Origin: Arcobacter venerupis
GTDB lineage: Bacteria > Campylobacterota > Campylobacteria > Campylobacterales > Arcobacteraceae
DNA length: 64,000 bases
Assembly (NCBI RefSeq): GCF_013201665.1
Contig: NZ_CP053840.1
Coordinates: forward strand, 1,302,001-1,366,000
Reading direction: 5' to 3'
In this document: one piece after another, positions 1-8,266 of the stretch
Numbering within the stretch: position 1 is the first letter of the stretch
How the letters are laid out: every line of letters starts with the position of its first letter
Notes under the pieces: model-generated
Told to the model about the DNA's origin: nothing
Database searches by the model: none
The model's input: the letters and a program-made list of their open reading frames with translations, nothing else
Program-made: the position numbers and the translations under genes

Positions 1-378
1 CTTATTGAAAAAGATGGTTTTGAAGGATTGCCTTATGATAAAGCAAAATCACTGCTTGAAGAAAAAAATCAAAATGACGTTGAGTTAATAAAAATAATCC
101 AAGATATGTTTTTTGATTTAGGAAAAGAGACTTTTATTTCTCAATTAACAAGTACTTTTAAAAGAAGAGATTTATTTGAGGATTTAATAAATTTAGATAT
201 TAAAGTTTGGTCTTTTTATAGTGAACGTGACAGACTTTTAAATCAAGAATCACTTAAAAAATTCCAAAATATAAATCACAATATAAATATTATAAGTAGA
301 AAAGGAACAAGTCATAATATTCCTTTGGAAGAGCCAGAATTACTAAGTATTCACATTAGAAATTGGATGAAAGATTAA
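1..378 (+). CDS. alpha/beta hydrolase, C-terminal part (cut by window start)
   Basis: The reading frame is open from the first base and ends at TAA 376-378, so only the last ~125 residues are visible and the true start lies upstream. The TTG at 28 is internal and not a credible start. The segment YSERDRLLN looks like the strand carrying the catalytic Asp, and GTSHNIPLEEPE matches the loop carrying the catalytic His of alpha/beta hydrolases. The nucleophile-elbow serine would lie outside the window. Substrate cannot be told. It is followed after 12 nt by the DinB-like gene, so the two are probably co-transcribed. The family call is moderately sure. Confidence 0.6.
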   Translation, partial: LIEKDGFEGLPYDKAKSLLEEKNQNDVELIKIIQDMFFDLGKETFISQLTSTFKRRDLFEDLINLDIKVWSFYSERDRLLNQESLKKFQNINHNINIISRKGTSHNIPLEEPELLSIHIRNWMKD

Positions 379-390
379 AAAAGAGTTAAA

Positions 391-987
391 ATGCAAACAA
401 AAGAAGATATAGAAATACAAAACAATTTGGGAAAAGCAGGGCATGGTTTACCAAAAATTGATGCAATATTTTTAAAACATATTGGATTTCCTATTTTAAA
501 AACTTTTATTTCGTGGGATAATGCTATGAAGTTTTTTGAATATGAAGGTAAAGAGATTTTAAATTTAGTAAAAGATTTACCTAAAGATAAATTGTTTAAA
601 AAAGTGTTAATTCCTAAAATATTTGGTATTGAAGATAACTCAAGATATTACTCACCTGCAATGGTTCTTTGGCATTTACTTTATGTTGGAGAGACTTTAC
701 AAGAGGGAATTGTAAGTTTAAGTAAAAATGAGAAAATAGACTTTACAGTAAAAATAGAAAATTTCAAGCCATTTGTACAAATTGATGAAGACATTGTAGA
801 AAAATATGAGAAATTTTTAAATAATTATAAAAAATTTATAGAGAGAAACATAGAGAATAAATATATAAATAATTGCCTTTCTCATCCTTGGTTTGGTTGT
901 TTAAATCCACATCAATGGTTGGTTATGTCAGCAATTCATCAAATGGTTCATAAAAAACAAATAAAAAAGATTTTAAAGGCTTATTAA
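391..987 (+). CDS. DinB-like (DUF1569-type) four-helix protein
   Basis: A 198-residue soluble protein. The C-terminal segment around residues 165-192 (HPWFG...NPHQW...HQMVHKKQI) resembles the last helix of DinB/DUF1569 family proteins, a metal-binding four-helix bundle fold, and WHLLYVGE near residue 92 would be the second helix with its His. Members include thiol-dependent transferases and many proteins of unknown role, so no reaction is assigned. The stop overlaps the ATG of the following phzF-like gene by one base, showing tight coupling. The start at 391 follows a weak GAGTT element. Confidence 0.55.
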   Translation: MQTKEDIEIQNNLGKAGHGLPKIDAIFLKHIGFPILKTFISWDNAMKFFEYEGKEILNLVKDLPKDKLFKKVLIPKIFGIEDNSRYYSPAMVLWHLLYVGETLQEGIVSLSKNEKIDFTVKIENFKPFVQIDEDIVEKYEKFLNNYKKFIERNIENKYINNCLSHPWFGCLNPHQWLVMSAIHQMVHKKQIKKILKAY

Positions 988-1778
988 TGAAACTAAAAAT
1001 ATATCAAATAGATGCATTTACAAACAAAGTATTCAAAGGAAATTATGCAGGAGTTATAATTCTTGAAGAGTGGTTATCAACAGAGTTAATGCAACAAATT
1101 GCAACGGAAAATAATCTATCAGAAACAGCTTTTGCTTTTAAAAATGCTCAAAATATTTATGAAATAAGATGGTTTTCTCCAATGACTGAAATTGACTTTT
1201 GTGGTCATGCAACACTAGCAACTGCTTTTGTACTATTTAAAGAAAATGCCTCTTTTGAAAAAGTGATTTTTACAGCAAAAGCAGTTGGAGATTTAAGTGT
1301 TGAAAAATTGGATTCTGGTTATATTCAAATGACTTTTCCAAATAGAAAACCAAAAGTTATAGATTCAATTCCAAAAGAGTTATTATCTGGTTTATCAATA
1401 ACTCCAAATGAAGTTTTACATAACCAACAAGCATATTTTGCAGTTTTTTCAAATGAAGAAGATATTTATTCAATAGATGTAAATCTTGAAGAATTAAAAA
1501 AACTAGCACCTTATGATGTTGTTATTACTTCAAAATCAAAAGAGTATGATTTTATTTCAAGATATTTTTGGCCAGCAAATGGAGGTGATGAAGATCCTGT
1601 AACTGGTTCAATTCACACAGGACTTGCTCCTTATTGGGCAGATAAATTAAATAAAAATGAATTAATCGCTCACCAAGCCTCAAAAAGAGGTGGCTTACTA
1701 AAATGTAAAGTTTTAGAGGAAAAAGTAATAATTTCAGGTCAAGCAGTTTTATATCTAGAAGGGTACATCACTATTTAA
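987..1778 (+). CDS. PhzF family isomerase/epimerase
   Basis: A 263-residue protein of normal PhzF length. The N-terminal QIDAFTNKVFKGNYAGV and the LSETAF motif carrying the conserved active-site Glu are present, FCGHATLATA is the first glycine-rich loop, and GGDEDPVTGSIHT near residues 202-214 is the family's second signature. PhzF proteins share the diaminopimelate epimerase fold and catalyse proton shifts on small metabolites; most homologues outside phenazine clusters have unknown substrates, and no phenazine genes are seen here. The start ATG overlaps the preceding stop by one base. The 3' end overlaps the convergent DUF420 gene by 4 nt. Confidence 0.85.
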   Translation: MKLKIYQIDAFTNKVFKGNYAGVIILEEWLSTELMQQIATENNLSETAFAFKNAQNIYEIRWFSPMTEIDFCGHATLATAFVLFKENASFEKVIFTAKAVGDLSVEKLDSGYIQMTFPNRKPKVIDSIPKELLSGLSITPNEVLHNQQAYFAVFSNEEDIYSIDVNLEELKKLAPYDVVITSKSKEYDFISRYFWPANGGDEDPVTGSIHTGLAPYWADKLNKNELIAHQASKRGGLLKCKVLEEKVIISGQAVLYLEGYITI

Positions 1779-2239
1779 AAAACAAATAAAAATAGATACA
1801 TAAAAACTCCCATAATAGAGCTAATAGTTAAAGCAAAAAATATTGCTTTTCCTATTTTTTTATGTTTTGTTCCATCAAGTAAGTGGTTTTTATAATCTTT
1901 ATATGATGAGATAAATAAAAACAACCAACCACCAACAGCGGCAATAGCTATTAAAATATGAATAGTTAAAAATACAAGCATAAAATCAAAAGAGATATTA
2001 CTATATTTTGAATACTCTAAAAATCCACCTGAAATTCTAATACATATTTCAAAAATCACTACAATTATAAGTGTTACTCCTAAAATAATAGCCTGAGAAA
2101 TAAAGTGTTTTTCATACTCTTTTTTAATGGCAAAATAGATACTAAAAGCTAAGAAAAAAGGTAAAACTGCAAAATATACAGTTGTTATATCCAAATAAAT
2201 AGGTGCAGTTGTTCCTAAAAAACCTTTTTCAAAAACCAT
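1775..2239 (-). CDS. DUF420-like integral membrane protein
   Basis: 154 residues with about four hydrophobic helices (roughly residues 18-38, 47-68, 84-112, 132-152). HFISQAIILGVTLI and the IHILIAIAAVGGW helix with a central His recall DUF420 proteins, which in some bacteria sit near cytochrome oxidase genes. No function can be given from the sequence. It directly follows the DUF3817 gene with no gap and probably shares its promoter. The family assignment is by resemblance only. Confidence 0.5.
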   Translation of the reverse strand: MVFEKGFLGTTAPIYLDITTVYFAVLPFFLAFSIYFAIKKEYEKHFISQAIILGVTLIIVVIFEICIRISGGFLEYSKYSNISFDFMLVFLTIHILIAIAAVGGWLFLFISSYKDYKNHLLDGTKHKKIGKAIFFALTISSIMGVFMYLFLFVF

Positions 2240-2542
2240 TTAGTCAAGCTTTTTAGGAGGTGATTTCATTATTGCTTTTTCTATTAGAATAAAACCAAAA
2301 GGTATTAAAGAATAAACAAAAAGTTGAAAACCTAAAAATTTCCATTGGTATCTTTTCATAGCCATATATAAAGCAATAATAAAAAGTATGAATAAAACTC
2401 CATGAGCCATTCCCACAATTTTAACAGCAAGTGGAATACCAGCTAGATATTTAAGTGGCATTGCAATAAAAAGTAAAACTAGATAAGAAATTCCTTCTAT
2501 AAATGATATAAGTCTAAATCTTGAAAAAGTGTCGTTTAACAT
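2240..2542 (-). CDS. DUF3817 family membrane protein
   Basis: 100 residues, three predicted membrane helices. The arrangement FRLISFIEGISYLVLLF, MPLKYLAG and VGMAHGVLFILF is typical of DUF3817 (YdzA-like) proteins of about 100 residues; the conserved E in helix 1 and H in helix 2 are visible. Function is unknown. A good AAGGAAG ribosome site lies 5 nt before the ATG. It is the first gene of a two-gene minus-strand unit with the DUF420-like gene. Confidence 0.65.
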   Translation of the reverse strand: MLNDTFSRFRLISFIEGISYLVLLFIAMPLKYLAGIPLAVKIVGMAHGVLFILFIIALYMAMKRYQWKFLGFQLFVYSLIPFGFILIEKAIMKSPPKKLD

Positions 2543-2614
2543 AAATCTTCCTTTTAAATAAAAGATTTAGTATATAAAAGATTGGTTTATGAAAAGTTAA
2601 TATCAATAACTTTG

Positions 2615-2623
2615 TGTTACAAT
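2615..2623 (+). promoter_or_regulatory. extended -10 promoter, leaderless for radical SAM gene
   Basis: TGTTACAAT gives a TGn extended -10 (TACAAT at 2618-2623) only 5 nt upstream of the ATG at 2629. Transcription would begin at or next to the start codon, and no Shine-Dalgarno sequence exists. Confidence 0.55.
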
Positions 2624-2628
2624 CGCGA

Positions 2629-4143
2629 ATGAAAAACATAATACTTACTACATTAAATGCTAGATATTCTCATAGTTCATTGGGTTTGAGATATTTATTG
2701 GCAAATTTAAAAGAACTAAAAAATGAGGCTGAAATTTTAGAGTTTGTTATAAACTCTTCAGTTCAAACAATAGCAGAACAAATACTTGAAAAGAAACCAA
2801 AAATTATAGGAATTGCTGTATATATTTGGAATGCATTTGATATTGGTGAACTTGTTCGAATAATAAAAAAAGTATCACCACAAACTATAGTGGTTTTAGG
2901 TGGTCCAGAGGTTAGTTTTCAGCCACTTAGAGTAAATTTTGATATGGCAGATTATATAGTTTGTGGTGAAGGGGAAGTTAGTTTTTACAATCTTTGTAGA
3001 GAATTACTTGATGGAAATTGTACTCAACCACGAACTATACATTCGCCAAAAGTTGATTTAGAATCAATAGTTTTACCTTATGATGATTACACAGATTTTG
3101 ATATAAAAAATAGACATATTTATGTTGAAAATGCTCGTGGTTGCCCTTTTGAATGTGAGTTTTGTCTCTCTTCAATTGAGACAAAAATGAGATATTTAGA
3201 TATCAATGTTTTTTTAGATGAGCTTGAAAAATTGTGGATTCGAGGAGCTAGAAACTTCAAATTTATTGATAGAACTTTTAATATCAAAATCTCTTATGCA
3301 AAAGCAATTTTAAACTATTTTTTAGCAAAACAAGAAGATTACTTCTTACACTTTGAGGTAATTCCTGATAATTTTCCTGAAGAATTAAGAGATTTAATAA
3401 AACAGTTTAAACCAGGATGTTTACAACTTGAAGTTGGTATTCAAACTCTAAATCTAGATGTAGCAAGAGAAATTCATAGAAATCTAAAAATTGATAAAAT
3501 CAAAGATAATCTAAAATTCTTATCTACGCAAACCCACGCTCATATGCATATAGATTTAATCATAGGACTTCCAAGTGAAACAATAGAGAGTTTTGGAAAA
3601 AATCTAAACCAACTTTATACACTTTCAACAGGTGAAATTCAAGTTGGAATATTGAAAAAACTATCAGGAACAACTCTCGATAGACATGATAAAGTTTATG
3701 GAATGGTTTACAACGATTCACCTCCATATGATATTTTACAAAATGATTTGATTGATTTTTCTATGATGCAAAAGATGAAAAGATTCGCTAGGTTTTGGGA
3801 CATTGTTTATAATAGTGGGAATTTTCAAAAAACAACAGCACTACTTTTTGAAGATGGAAAAGTTTATGAAAACTTTTATGATTTAAGTATTTGGCTTTAT
3901 AAAAGAAGCGAATCGACTTATAAGATTTCTCTCGATAGAATGGCGGAATTTTTATTTGAGTATATGTTACCAAAACATGATGAAGAACTACTAGCAAACA
4001 CGATTTTACAGGATGTTATGAAAGTTGGAGGAAGAAAAATTCCACCGTTTTTTAAAAAAATAATTCCTCAAAATTATGATTTTGCACAAAAAGAAGTTTC
4101 TAAAGCAAATAAAAGGCAAATTGTTAGACAGGAAAATGAATGA
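2629..4143 (+). CDS. B12-binding-domain radical SAM protein (DUF4080 type)
   Basis: About 504 residues from the ATG at 2629; an upstream TTG at 2614 overlaps the -10 box and is rejected. The first ~130 residues form a cobalamin-binding-like Rossmann domain (TLNARYSHSSLGLRYLLANL, VVLGGPEVSF). The radical SAM cluster motif CPFECEFC is near residues 175-182, followed by the TIM-barrel region (LEVGIQTLN, DLIIGLPSE). The C-terminal ~150 residues match the DUF4080 extension. Such enzymes use a 4Fe-4S cluster to cleave S-adenosylmethionine; the substrate is not known. It overlaps the DUF481 gene by 4 nt (ATGA), implying translational coupling. Confidence 0.8.
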   Translation: MKNIILTTLNARYSHSSLGLRYLLANLKELKNEAEILEFVINSSVQTIAEQILEKKPKIIGIAVYIWNAFDIGELVRIIKKVSPQTIVVLGGPEVSFQPLRVNFDMADYIVCGEGEVSFYNLCRELLDGNCTQPRTIHSPKVDLESIVLPYDDYTDFDIKNRHIYVENARGCPFECEFCLSSIETKMRYLDINVFLDELEKLWIRGARNFKFIDRTFNIKISYAKAILNYFLAKQEDYFLHFEVIPDNFPEELRDLIKQFKPGCLQLEVGIQTLNLDVAREIHRNLKIDKIKDNLKFLSTQTHAHMHIDLIIGLPSETIESFGKNLNQLYTLSTGEIQVGILKKLSGTTLDRHDKVYGMVYNDSPPYDILQNDLIDFSMMQKMKRFARFWDIVYNSGNFQKTTALLFEDGKVYENFYDLSIWLYKRSESTYKISLDRMAEFLFEYMLPKHDEELLANTILQDVMKVGGRKIPPFFKKIIPQNYDFAQKEVSKANKRQIVRQENE

Positions 4144-4847
4144 ATAAAAAAATAGTGAGTAAAATTTGTATCTTAATAATTTTCTCAACAATGTCGTATG
4201 CTTTGGATGTAGATAAACATTTAGAATTATCATATGTTCAAACAAGTGGAAATTCAAATACAACTACTTTTTCATCTAAACTTCAAGGAACAGCAGCCCT
4301 TAGTGAAAAAGAGAGCATAAGAGCAAAAGGAAGTATTTTATATAGTAAAAATGAAAAAGATACTTCTGCAAATAAATATAATTTAGAGCTAGATTATAAT
4401 CATATGTTAAGTGAAAAATTGTACTCTTATATGGGAATTAGTTATATAAAAGATGAGTTATCAGATTATGATTATAGATTAAATATTGGGCCAGGACTTG
4501 GATATAAATTACTTGAAGATGAAATACAAACTATAGATATACAAGGTGGTTTGGATTATGCTTATGATAAATATAATAGTGGTTTGAAGGATAACTATTT
4601 AGCTGGTAAATCAGAACTAAATTATAAATATAGATTTAGTTCAACTGTTGATTTTAAACAAATGCTTAGTTATTTAAAATCTTTTGAAGATGGTGATAAA
4701 TACTTCGTAACAAGTGACTCTTCAATCGGAGTTAAGATGACACAAAATCTTTCTTTAGGAATTAGTTATAGTATAGATTATACAAACAAAACTGATAAAG
4801 AAAACACAGATAGAAAATTTTTAACTTCTTTGATTGTTGATTTTTAA
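4140..4847 (+). CDS. DUF481 family outer-membrane beta-barrel protein
   Basis: 235 residues. A signal peptide (KKIVSKICILIIFSTMSYA, cleavage after YA) is followed by alternating-hydrophobicity strands such as HLELSYVQTSGNSNTTTFSSK, the family's N-terminal signature, and the chain ends in the strand FLTSLIVDF with a C-terminal Phe, as expected for barrel insertion. DUF481 proteins (YdiY-like) are salt- or acid-induced outer-membrane proteins of unknown role. It is translationally coupled to the preceding radical SAM gene and followed by a hairpin. Confidence 0.75.
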   Translation: MNKKIVSKICILIIFSTMSYALDVDKHLELSYVQTSGNSNTTTFSSKLQGTAALSEKESIRAKGSILYSKNEKDTSANKYNLELDYNHMLSEKLYSYMGISYIKDELSDYDYRLNIGPGLGYKLLEDEIQTIDIQGGLDYAYDKYNSGLKDNYLAGKSELNYKYRFSSTVDFKQMLSYLKSFEDGDKYFVTSDSSIGVKMTQNLSLGISYSIDYTNKTDKENTDRKFLTSLIVDF

Positions 4848-4859
4848 AAATTTAGCTAA

Positions 4860-4889
4860 GATAATCTTATGAATTTCAATAAGATTATC
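4860..4889 (+). terminator. hairpin after DUF481 gene
   Basis: A perfect 11-bp stem GATAATCTTAT / ATAAGATTATC with an 8-nt loop, followed by TTTACCTT. It lies between convergent genes; the T-run is short, so its strength is uncertain. Confidence 0.5.
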
Positions 4890-4926
4890 TTTACCTTACT
4901 AATGCTTTATATCTTAGCAGATATGA

Positions 4927-6039
4927 TTAAGACTTACTTTTTTTAAATTTTGCAAAAATAGGCTCTACAATCGGAACTATTTTAACAGTAATGTATCCTA
5001 CAATTCCCCCAAATACTATTTGAACAAACAACTCTGCAAATGGAATAGATTTTAATACTTCATCAAAAGAGTGAAAAATATGAGTCTCATGTACGATAAT
5101 TCCACCACCAACAGCTAACATTGCAACAGTTCCTACTATTCCTATAGTTTTTATAATATGTGGCATTGCATTTACAAATCCAGTTCCTATTGTTTTTGAA
5201 ATAGCACTATTTTTTTCTTGTAAATAAAAGCCTATATCATCAAGTTTTATGATAAATGCAACTATTCCATATACAAAAACCGTTGTTATAATCCCAATTA
5301 ATGCAAGAACTGATAACTTAGCTATAAAGTTTGTATCTTCAACTAAACTAAGTGTGATTACAATAATCTCAAAAGATAAAATAAAGTCTGTTTTTATTGC
5401 ACCTTTTACCTTTTCATCTTCAAGTTTTTCAGTTGATAACTCCTTGATAGTCTCTTTTTCATCACTTATTTCAGTATGATGACCAAGTTTTTCTAAGACA
5501 CTTTCAACTCCCTCGTATGCTAAATAAATTCCACCTAAAACTAAAACAGGAGAGATTAACCAAGGAGCCAAAAAGCTCATAAGTAAAACAATTGGAATGA
5601 TGATAACTTTATTTTTCAAACTTCCTTTTGCAATTTTATAAACAATTGGAAGTTCACGTGCTGCTGCTTTTCTTTTTGCTTCAATAATTGCTTGTTGTCT
5701 GATTCCCTCAAGCTCTTCTAAAATCTTTTTTTGTGACTCAACATCAAGTTTTTCAATATTTTGTTTAAATTCATTTACTGTTTTTGCTTTTTTTAGTTCA
5801 GCTTTTAAAATATCAGATGTAGTATCATTTGTAAAATTTGCAATTGCTGCTAAATCATCAACAACCAAACCAGTTGATTTTATACTTGCAAGTTTTGTAT
5901 AAGTTGCAATATCATCAAAAAGTAATCCAACATCATCAAGGGAAGTGGCCATCGTTTTTGTTGCAGATGCTACTGTTTTTCCAGCAAGTGAACTTATATC
6001 ATCTGTTAATAAAGATAAATATCCTAAAAATCCTGCCAT
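4927..6039 (-). CDS. DUF808 family inner-membrane protein with helical insert
   Basis: 370 residues against about 300 for E. coli YedI. The family's N-terminus (DDIATYTKLASIKSTGLVVDDLA), ELPIVYKIAKGSLKNK, GGIYLAYEGVE and KGAIKTDFILSFEIIVI are all present, with about five membrane helices from residue ~145 on. Between the N-terminal segment and the AARELP motif lies an extra ~55 residues (about 70-125), charged and helical, rich in Lys, Glu and Gln, which the short family form lacks. Function is unknown. GAGG lies 7 nt before the ATG. Confidence in the family is high. Confidence 0.8.
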   Translation of the reverse strand: MAGFLGYLSLLTDDISSLAGKTVASATKTMATSLDDVGLLFDDIATYTKLASIKSTGLVVDDLAAIANFTNDTTSDILKAELKKAKTVNEFKQNIEKLDVESQKKILEELEGIRQQAIIEAKRKAAARELPIVYKIAKGSLKNKVIIIPIVLLMSFLAPWLISPVLVLGGIYLAYEGVESVLEKLGHHTEISDEKETIKELSTEKLEDEKVKGAIKTDFILSFEIIVITLSLVEDTNFIAKLSVLALIGIITTVFVYGIVAFIIKLDDIGFYLQEKNSAISKTIGTGFVNAMPHIIKTIGIVGTVAMLAVGGGIIVHETHIFHSFDEVLKSIPFAELFVQIVFGGIVGYITVKIVPIVEPIFAKFKKSKS

Positions 6040-6098
6040 TTATATATTCCTCAATAAATTTTTTTTGTTATTTTATCATAAATAAAAATTGTAAAATT

Positions 6099-6923
6099 TT
6101 ACTTTAGTTTATAATCTGATAATTTCACAAATTTAAAGCCTTTTTGTTTTAGCTTTGTAATGGCATTTATAGTACCTTGTGCTGTATCTGATGTTGGATG
6201 ATTCATATGAATAATTACTATTTCGCCTTTTTTTGCCTTTAAAAATGCCTCTTCAACTTTTTTAGCAGAAAAAGTTGCTCCTGCATCTCCTAGAATAGAA
6301 AATCCCACAACTTGATGATTTAATTTGTTTGCAACACTAACTGCAACTTCATCATAATAAGCAGTTCCAGAACGGAAATATTTTGGTCTTTTGTGGGTGA
6401 TTGATTCTATTTTTCTTGCGTTTAACTCTATTTCATCAACTAACTCTTCAACACTGTTTGTTCCACTTAATCCATAAATAGATTTTCCATTTACAGATGC
6501 TGGTTTATGCTCTAGCCCATGATTTGCTATTTCAAAAAGAGGATTTGAAGCTAACTCTTTAAATGTTGAAAGATTTTTGTTTATCCATCGTGCGTTTATA
6601 AACATTGTTGCTGGGATTTTCTCTTTTTTCAAAAAATTAACTAATTTTTCATCATAAGCCATTCCAAGAGGACTTCCACAAGCATCCATTGTTAGTGCGA
6701 TTACTTTTTCATTTGTATTTAGATGTGTTTTTACGCCCGTAACATTTTCTCCCCATTGTTTTGGAGTTTGATTTTCAAAGGCTTTGGCAATATTTTTTCT
6801 AAATGATTCGTACTCTTTTTTAGAATTTGCTGGTTGTTCTGTAAAATAACTATCACTTGCACTGTTTGCACAAGCTGTAAAACTAAGAGTTAAAAGTAAA
6901 GAGAAGATTATTGATTGTTTCAT
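6099..6923 (-). CDS. polysaccharide deacetylase (NodB homology) family protein, exported
   Basis: 274 residues. The N-terminus is a signal peptide ending near SFTAC, possibly a lipobox although Phe at -3 is unusual. NodB motifs are visible: ALTMDACG (motif 1, the DACG variant of TFDDG), NHGLEH (motif 2, metal-binding His pair), RSGTAYYDE (motif 3) and VIIHMNHP (last motif). Members remove N-acetyl groups from peptidoglycan or other polysaccharides in the periplasm. The substrate is not known. It is a single gene with an AAGGAAA ribosome site and is divergent from the flavoprotein gene that follows. Confidence 0.8.
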   Translation of the reverse strand: MKQSIIFSLLLTLSFTACANSASDSYFTEQPANSKKEYESFRKNIAKAFENQTPKQWGENVTGVKTHLNTNEKVIALTMDACGSPLGMAYDEKLVNFLKKEKIPATMFINARWINKNLSTFKELASNPLFEIANHGLEHKPASVNGKSIYGLSGTNSVEELVDEIELNARKIESITHKRPKYFRSGTAYYDEVAVSVANKLNHQVVGFSILGDAGATFSAKKVEEAFLKAKKGEIVIIHMNHPTSDTAQGTINAITKLKQKGFKFVKLSDYKLK

Positions 6924-6992
6924 AGATTTTCCTTATGACAAAATAGATATAATAAATAATACTATATGAAAATTTAATAAAGAAGTTGATTA

Positions 6993-8240
6993 ATGGAAGA
7001 AAAAGATAGAGTTTTTGATGTAATTGTAATAGGTGGAGGACCTGCTGGAATAATGGCAAGTATTAGTGCAGCAAAGGAAAATAAAAGTGTTTTATTACTA
7101 GAAAAACTTTCAAAAATTGCAGCAAAACTAAAAGCCACTGGTGGTGGAAAATGCAATCTTACAAATACTTTATCAACTGAAGAGTTTATGGGAAAATTTG
7201 GTAAAAATGGGCGATTCATGAGCCATGTACTAGAAGCTTTTAATGCAAATGATTTAAGAGATTTTTTTGCAAGCATTGGAGTTGAAACAATTGCCCGAGA
7301 TGGTTTTAGAGTATTTCCACTAGATCACAGCTCTTCTATTATTTTAAAAGCTTTGGATGATGAACTTGAAAGATTAAAAGTAAAAGTTGATTGTTCAGTT
7401 GAAATTCAAACTATTCAAAAAATAGATGATATTTTTATCATAAATAGCCAAGAAAATATCTACAAAACAAAAAATATTATCTTAGCAACTGGAGGTTTAG
7501 GTTATCCAACTCTTGGGGCAACTGGTGATGGATATATTTATGCCAAAGATTTTGGACATGAAGTTACCTCTTTACATCCAGCAATGATGCCACTATTTAC
7601 AAAAGAGAAGAACTTCGCTTCTTGTAAAGCAGATACCATTGCCAAAGCTATTTTAAAAGTTGATTTACCAAAATATAAAAAACTAAAACTAACAGGAGAT
7701 TTGATTTTCACAAACAATGGAATACGAGGGCCAGTTGTTTTAGATTTTGCCCGAGAATTAACTCCAATAATTGCCAAACATAATGAAGTGCCTTTATTGA
7801 TTAGTTTTTTAAAAGGTATGAATGAAGAGCAAATTTATACTCATATCAAAAAAGAGATTGAAAAAAATCCAACTGCTACGGTTTTAGAAAATCTTACAAC
7901 ACTTTTGGCTTCAAGTGTAGCCCAAGAAATATGTAATATTTGCGAAATAAACAGTTCTGAGAAGTTTAAAAATATAGATGGAATAAAAAGAGAAAAACTA
8001 ATAAAAACTCTAGCTTGGACACCTTTGACTGTAACTGGTCATGAGGGATTTAAAAATGCAATGATTACAAGAGGTGGAGTTGAACTTAAAGAAATTGATT
8101 CAAAAACAATGCAAAGTAAAATTGTTTCAGGCTTGTATTTTTGTGGAGAGGTTGTAAATATTGATGGACCTTGTGGTGGATATAATCTTCAATGGTCTTT
8201 TTCTAGCGGGTTTTTGGCGGGAAAAACAAAAAGTTTATAA
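6993..8240 (+). CDS. NAD(P)/FAD-dependent oxidoreductase, HI0933/YhiN family
   Basis: 415 residues, the usual length. The N-terminal dinucleotide fold VIVIGGGPAGIMASI and KLKATGGGKCNLTN are family hallmarks, with LATGGLGYPTLGATGDGY in the middle and a C-terminal FAD-binding segment (SGLYFCGEVVNIDGPCGGYNLQW). The substrate of this flavoprotein family is unknown. It starts at ATG 6993 with a GAAG element 8 nt upstream. It is followed at 27 nt by the diguanylate cyclase gene. Confidence 0.85.
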   Translation: MEEKDRVFDVIVIGGGPAGIMASISAAKENKSVLLLEKLSKIAAKLKATGGGKCNLTNTLSTEEFMGKFGKNGRFMSHVLEAFNANDLRDFFASIGVETIARDGFRVFPLDHSSSIILKALDDELERLKVKVDCSVEIQTIQKIDDIFIINSQENIYKTKNIILATGGLGYPTLGATGDGYIYAKDFGHEVTSLHPAMMPLFTKEKNFASCKADTIAKAILKVDLPKYKKLKLTGDLIFTNNGIRGPVVLDFARELTPIIAKHNEVPLLISFLKGMNEEQIYTHIKKEIEKNPTATVLENLTTLLASSVAQEICNICEINSSEKFKNIDGIKREKLIKTLAWTPLTVTGHEGFKNAMITRGGVELKEIDSKTMQSKIVSGLYFCGEVVNIDGPCGGYNLQWSFSSGFLAGKTKSL

Positions 8241-8266
8241 AAAACTATTATAAGTGAGGGTTTATT

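Noticed and set aside
2614-2628. TTG start for the radical SAM gene
   Set aside because: It overlaps the TACAAT -10 box, and the extra five residues are not like the family N-terminus.
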